This document shows, piece after piece, positions 32,827 through 35,239 of a stretch of 35,239 bases of DNA (its first letter is position 1; every line of letters begins with the position of its first letter). Under the pieces are notes generated by a model. The model had not been told where the DNA came from. It did not search any database and was given only the letters and a program-made list of their open reading frames with translations. The translations under genes were made by a program, and so were the position numbers. The DNA is from a virus, in IMG/VR virus record IMGVR_UViG_3300008261_000191, positions 1 to 35,239 of that record, one strand, 5' to 3'.

Positions 32827-34197
32827 TTACGCAAAAGTTAACATACCACAAGAAAGAGGATTTCTTACAACTATACCTGATTCTGATAAAACTTCACAAG
32901 TGAATGAATCACGAGAGTTAGAAGCTATCATTGATTTTTGGTCAAATGGATTTACCATACCAGGGATATATTTAACAATCATACCTCTATCAATTCCTGC
33001 AGCACCTTTTACTTTTACCTCAACATTGGCAACACCATTAGTTACACCCATATTCATAAATACCATTCTGTAAGATTCTTTAGGGAATCCAGTAGTACCA
33101 TTCATATCAAAATGTAAGTTTGGATCATCAAATAATGGACAGTGTACTAATGTAATTTTATGTCCAAGAGCAACATAAGTTGTAAAGTTTGCACCTACAG
33201 TTACATTTCTTCCTGCATCTAAATCATAAGCAAGTGAAGAACCACTTTGAATATGATTAACCATGGCTTTATGGAAAGCTAATCTACCAGCAGTTCCTGT
33301 AAATACCATAAACTCATTATTTTTTACACCTGCATTAAGAGATAGTTGAGCAATAAATTCTGCAATTTTTGCTTCATCTAAAGCATTAGTTGTAGTATTA
33401 TAAGTAGCAGTATTAGCAGAACCTATTTGAGCAAGAATACCATCACCTGATAATAATTTTTTACCACCTTGTGTAATTTGTGCTACACCTGAAGTATTTG
33501 CAGAAGTCTTACCATACCAACGAGATAATTCTAATTGATATAAATATTCTTCCATTACTAAATTTTGGTCAGTAAAATACCAAAGTCTTTGACCATTGTT
33601 TTCAATCCAAGTAATATCAGTTAAAGCAGAACCTGAAATTGATTTAGCCTTACGAGTAATGGTTAAGTAATTTACATACCAATCTGGGTAAACATGGTTT
33701 TCAAAACCTTGTGTTGAACTTTCAGGAAACATTGAACCAACAGTACCAAGCTTAGAACCTGCTAAAATTGTGTTTGTATTAACACTTGGTGCAGTTCCTG
33801 CAACAAATTTAAAACCATAAACATATGGCGCAGAAGTAGGAACGGTTGTTACAACAGCAACATGACCAACTGCAAATTTTACAACATCATATAAGTTTAG
33901 GTAGTTTTCATCTAAAGTAAGAGAAAATTCAACATCTAAACCAGGAGTTGCATTAGCACCTTGAACAGTTACAGTTGATGGTCTATTTAATCTTCCAAGA
34001 ATAGCCCATTTAAATGAGTTATCACCAATTAATTCTTCTTTAGCAAATCTTCCTGTACCTTCAAGAAAATAAGATAAAGAGTATTGAGGATATTGTCTAA
34101 TTAAAGCCTTGCTAATTTCAGGATATTTAAGCAAGTTAGTTACAAGAGCATTTTGCTCAATTGTTTCTTTTCCGTATGTACCAGAGTAATATTTCAT
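32827..34197 (-). CDS. Major capsid protein (HK97-fold type)
   Basis: This 456-residue protein builds the icosahedral shell. It has a helical N-terminal arm (TIEQNALVTNLLKYPEISKAL), a Gly/Ala/Thr-rich middle, and typical shell-protein segments such as EFMVFTGTAGRLAFHKAMVN and TLVHCPLFDDPNLHFDMNG before a C-terminal KYIPGMVNPFD region. Length and layout are close to crAss-like capsid proteins (usually about 490-500 residues), slightly short. The preceding gene is a likely scaffold, as expected for capsid operons. No protease gene is visible in this module. The ATG 34197 start follows an A/T-only leader without a Shine-Dalgarno sequence. Confidence 0.82.
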   Translation of the reverse strand: MKYYSGTYGKETIEQNALVTNLLKYPEISKALIRQYPQYSLSYFLEGTGRFAKEELIGDNSFKWAILGRLNRPSTVTVQGANATPGLDVEFSLTLDENYLNLYDVVKFAVGHVAVVTTVPTSAPYVYGFKFVAGTAPSVNTNTILAGSKLGTVGSMFPESSTQGFENHVYPDWYVNYLTITRKAKSISGSALTDITWIENNGQRLWYFTDQNLVMEEYLYQLELSRWYGKTSANTSGVAQITQGGKKLLSGDGILAQIGSANTATYNTTTNALDEAKIAEFIAQLSLNAGVKNNEFMVFTGTAGRLAFHKAMVNHIQSGSSLAYDLDAGRNVTVGANFTTYVALGHKITLVHCPLFDDPNLHFDMNGTTGFPKESYRMVFMNMGVTNGVANVEVKVKGAAGIDRGMIVKYIPGMVNPFDQKSMIASNSRDSFTCEVLSESGIVVRNPLSCGMLTFA

Positions 34198-34213
34198 TTT
34201 TTATAAATTTTAA

Positions 34214-35197
34214 TTAATAATTGTTTTCTAAAAATTTGTTAGGATTAAATGCACCCGTTTCAGGGTCAGGTATTCTTGTTGTTCGATTTGTTTCAGGATT
34301 AACTAATTTATCAATAATTTTAGCTTTACCTTTTTCAAATCCATTTGATTTAAAAGCTTTTAAAATAGTTTCTCTATTTCTCCAAAGCCATGCTGCACTT
34401 GCTATAGATTCTGCATCTGAAGTTATTTCATCAAAGAACTTGCCTTCTTGAATATAATTAAAATGCTCATCTTTTTGTTTTGAGTTGATTTTGCCACCAA
34501 ACATATTATCAGTCTTTGACAAATAATTTTTTAGTTCAACTCTTGCTGCTTCCGCTTCTTCATCATTCATTGATGATTCATTAGTAGAAGTTTTATATGA
34601 TTGTTTTTCTATCTGTATAGCTTCATCTAAAATTTTTCTAATCTTACGAGATTCTAATTTTAAAGTGTTATTTTCAATTAATGTATCTATTGTATCTTCA
34701 ATTTCTACATCATTATAACCTTTAGCTTTTAATTCTTCTCTCATTAAATTTTCATCACTCAAATCTTTCCAAGATTGAAACTGCTGGATTTTTTCATTAA
34801 TATATCCATTTTGTGCAGCTTCTTTTTGTGACTTTAATACATTTTTAAAATCTTCAATTGATTCTATTTCAGAATATCCTAATTCTTCAGCTAATGTTTT
34901 CCATGATGTATCTGTTGAAACAGTTTCTTCAGTATTTGAAGTTACATCATTAGTTGTTTCATTATTTGTAGAACTTTCAAAATCCCAATCTGAATATTCT
35001 TCATCAGAATTATTTTCTAATTCTTTATAAGTTTCAGTAGAATCAGTTGTTTCTTTTGCTTTATCATTTACTTGCGTTACAGAATCAGTAATTTGGTCAT
35101 TAACAGCTTCAGGATAACTTTCTAATAAGAAAGATGCTGAATCAAATTCATTTACCAATGCTGAATCTTCTGTATTTACTTTATCATTTTCTTGCAT
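34214..35197 (-). CDS. Putative scaffold / capsid-assembly protein
   Basis: This 327-residue protein is strongly acidic in its first 120 residues (many Glu, Asp, Ser and Thr) and then highly charged and helical, with coiled-coil-like runs (KIRKILDEAIQIEKQSYK) and a basic C-terminal segment (FKSNGFEKGKAKIIDKLVN). That disordered-acidic, helical, basic-tail layout is typical of phage scaffolding proteins. The gene lies 16 nt upstream of the major capsid protein gene. It could instead be another internal head protein. A candidate promoter precedes it. Confidence 0.6.
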   Translation of the reverse strand: MQENDKVNTEDSALVNEFDSASFLLESYPEAVNDQITDSVTQVNDKAKETTDSTETYKELENNSDEEYSDWDFESSTNNETTNDVTSNTEETVSTDTSWKTLAEELGYSEIESIEDFKNVLKSQKEAAQNGYINEKIQQFQSWKDLSDENLMREELKAKGYNDVEIEDTIDTLIENNTLKLESRKIRKILDEAIQIEKQSYKTSTNESSMNDEEAEAARVELKNYLSKTDNMFGGKINSKQKDEHFNYIQEGKFFDEITSDAESIASAAWLWRNRETILKAFKSNGFEKGKAKIIDKLVNPETNRTTRIPDPETGAFNPNKFLENNY

Positions 35198-35217
35198 ATT
35201 ACATAAATTTTATACAA

Positions 35218-35225
35218 CAAATATA
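35218..35225 (-). promoter_or_regulatory. Candidate TAnnTTTG promoter element
   Basis: The minus strand reads TATATTTG, matching the Bacteroidota -7 consensus TAnnTTTG, 20 nt before ATG 35197. The 42-nt region to the window edge contains no gene. The expected -33 element would lie outside the window. It is the same octamer as at 8330-8337. Confidence 0.35.
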
Positions 35226-35239
35226 AATATATTTTATAT

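Noticed and set aside
1-35239. TAG or TGA recoding, known in some crAss-like phages
   Set aside because: The long genes run uninterrupted without in-frame TAG or TGA, and stops are nearly all TAA. Reading the TAG at 21261 as Gln adds only a few codons before TAA and does not join the two cargo frames.
1-35239. CRISPR arrays, tRNA genes, insertion sequences
   Set aside because: No regularly spaced direct repeats, cloverleaf-like GC-rich segments or transposase-like frames were seen. Repeats present are protein-level fibre modules.

Overview
This window is very AT-rich and reads as the late structural half of a crAss-like (Crassvirales-type) podovirus genome. A Bacteroidota host is likely. Every gene I can support lies on the minus strand, so transcription runs from high to low coordinates. 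The genes are packed with 1-nt TAATG junctions, short overlaps and few gaps. No start codon has a recognisable Shine-Dalgarno sequence. Nearly all stops are TAA, which suggests the standard code. No tRNA, CRISPR array, IS element or integrase was seen.

In transcription order, the head module (35197-32134) holds a putative scaffold/assembly protein, an HK97-fold-type major capsid protein and a capsid-adjacent protein. The connector module (32134-29452) holds three connector or ring-like proteins, a small uncharacterised protein and a 59-residue Cys4-type zinc-ribbon. A strong intrinsic-terminator hairpin sits directly against the start of the second connector gene. Next comes a 1389-residue protein that is probably the muzzle or tail-stabilisation component.

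The ejection/cargo module (25281-8348) follows. It encodes a 1157-residue protein with membrane-active-looking segments and an embedded lambda-lysozyme-like domain. After it comes a cargo gene that appears split by a -1 frame break near 21261-21276. The module ends with a 3973-residue giant protein carrying a two-barrel-type RNA polymerase active site (R-x-P, then DNDGD at residues 2113-2117). That active site is flanked by two related HExxH zincin-like domains (residues 1007 and 2816). The giant protein also has hydrophobic N- and C-terminal regions of the kind found in large injected phage proteins. I infer that it is the virion RNA polymerase, delivered into the host with the DNA to transcribe early genes, with the lysozyme protein and cargo protein as its delivery apparatus.

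The adsorption module (8313-1) has three small Cys-rich proteins, a 1910-residue tail fibre with coiled-coil, repeat and beta-helix regions, a 107-residue protein, and the start of a second fibre that runs off the left edge. Repeat modules are shared between the two fibres. Portal and terminase are expected beyond the right edge, but that is inference. Gene functions are recognised by motif and synteny only; no database search was run.
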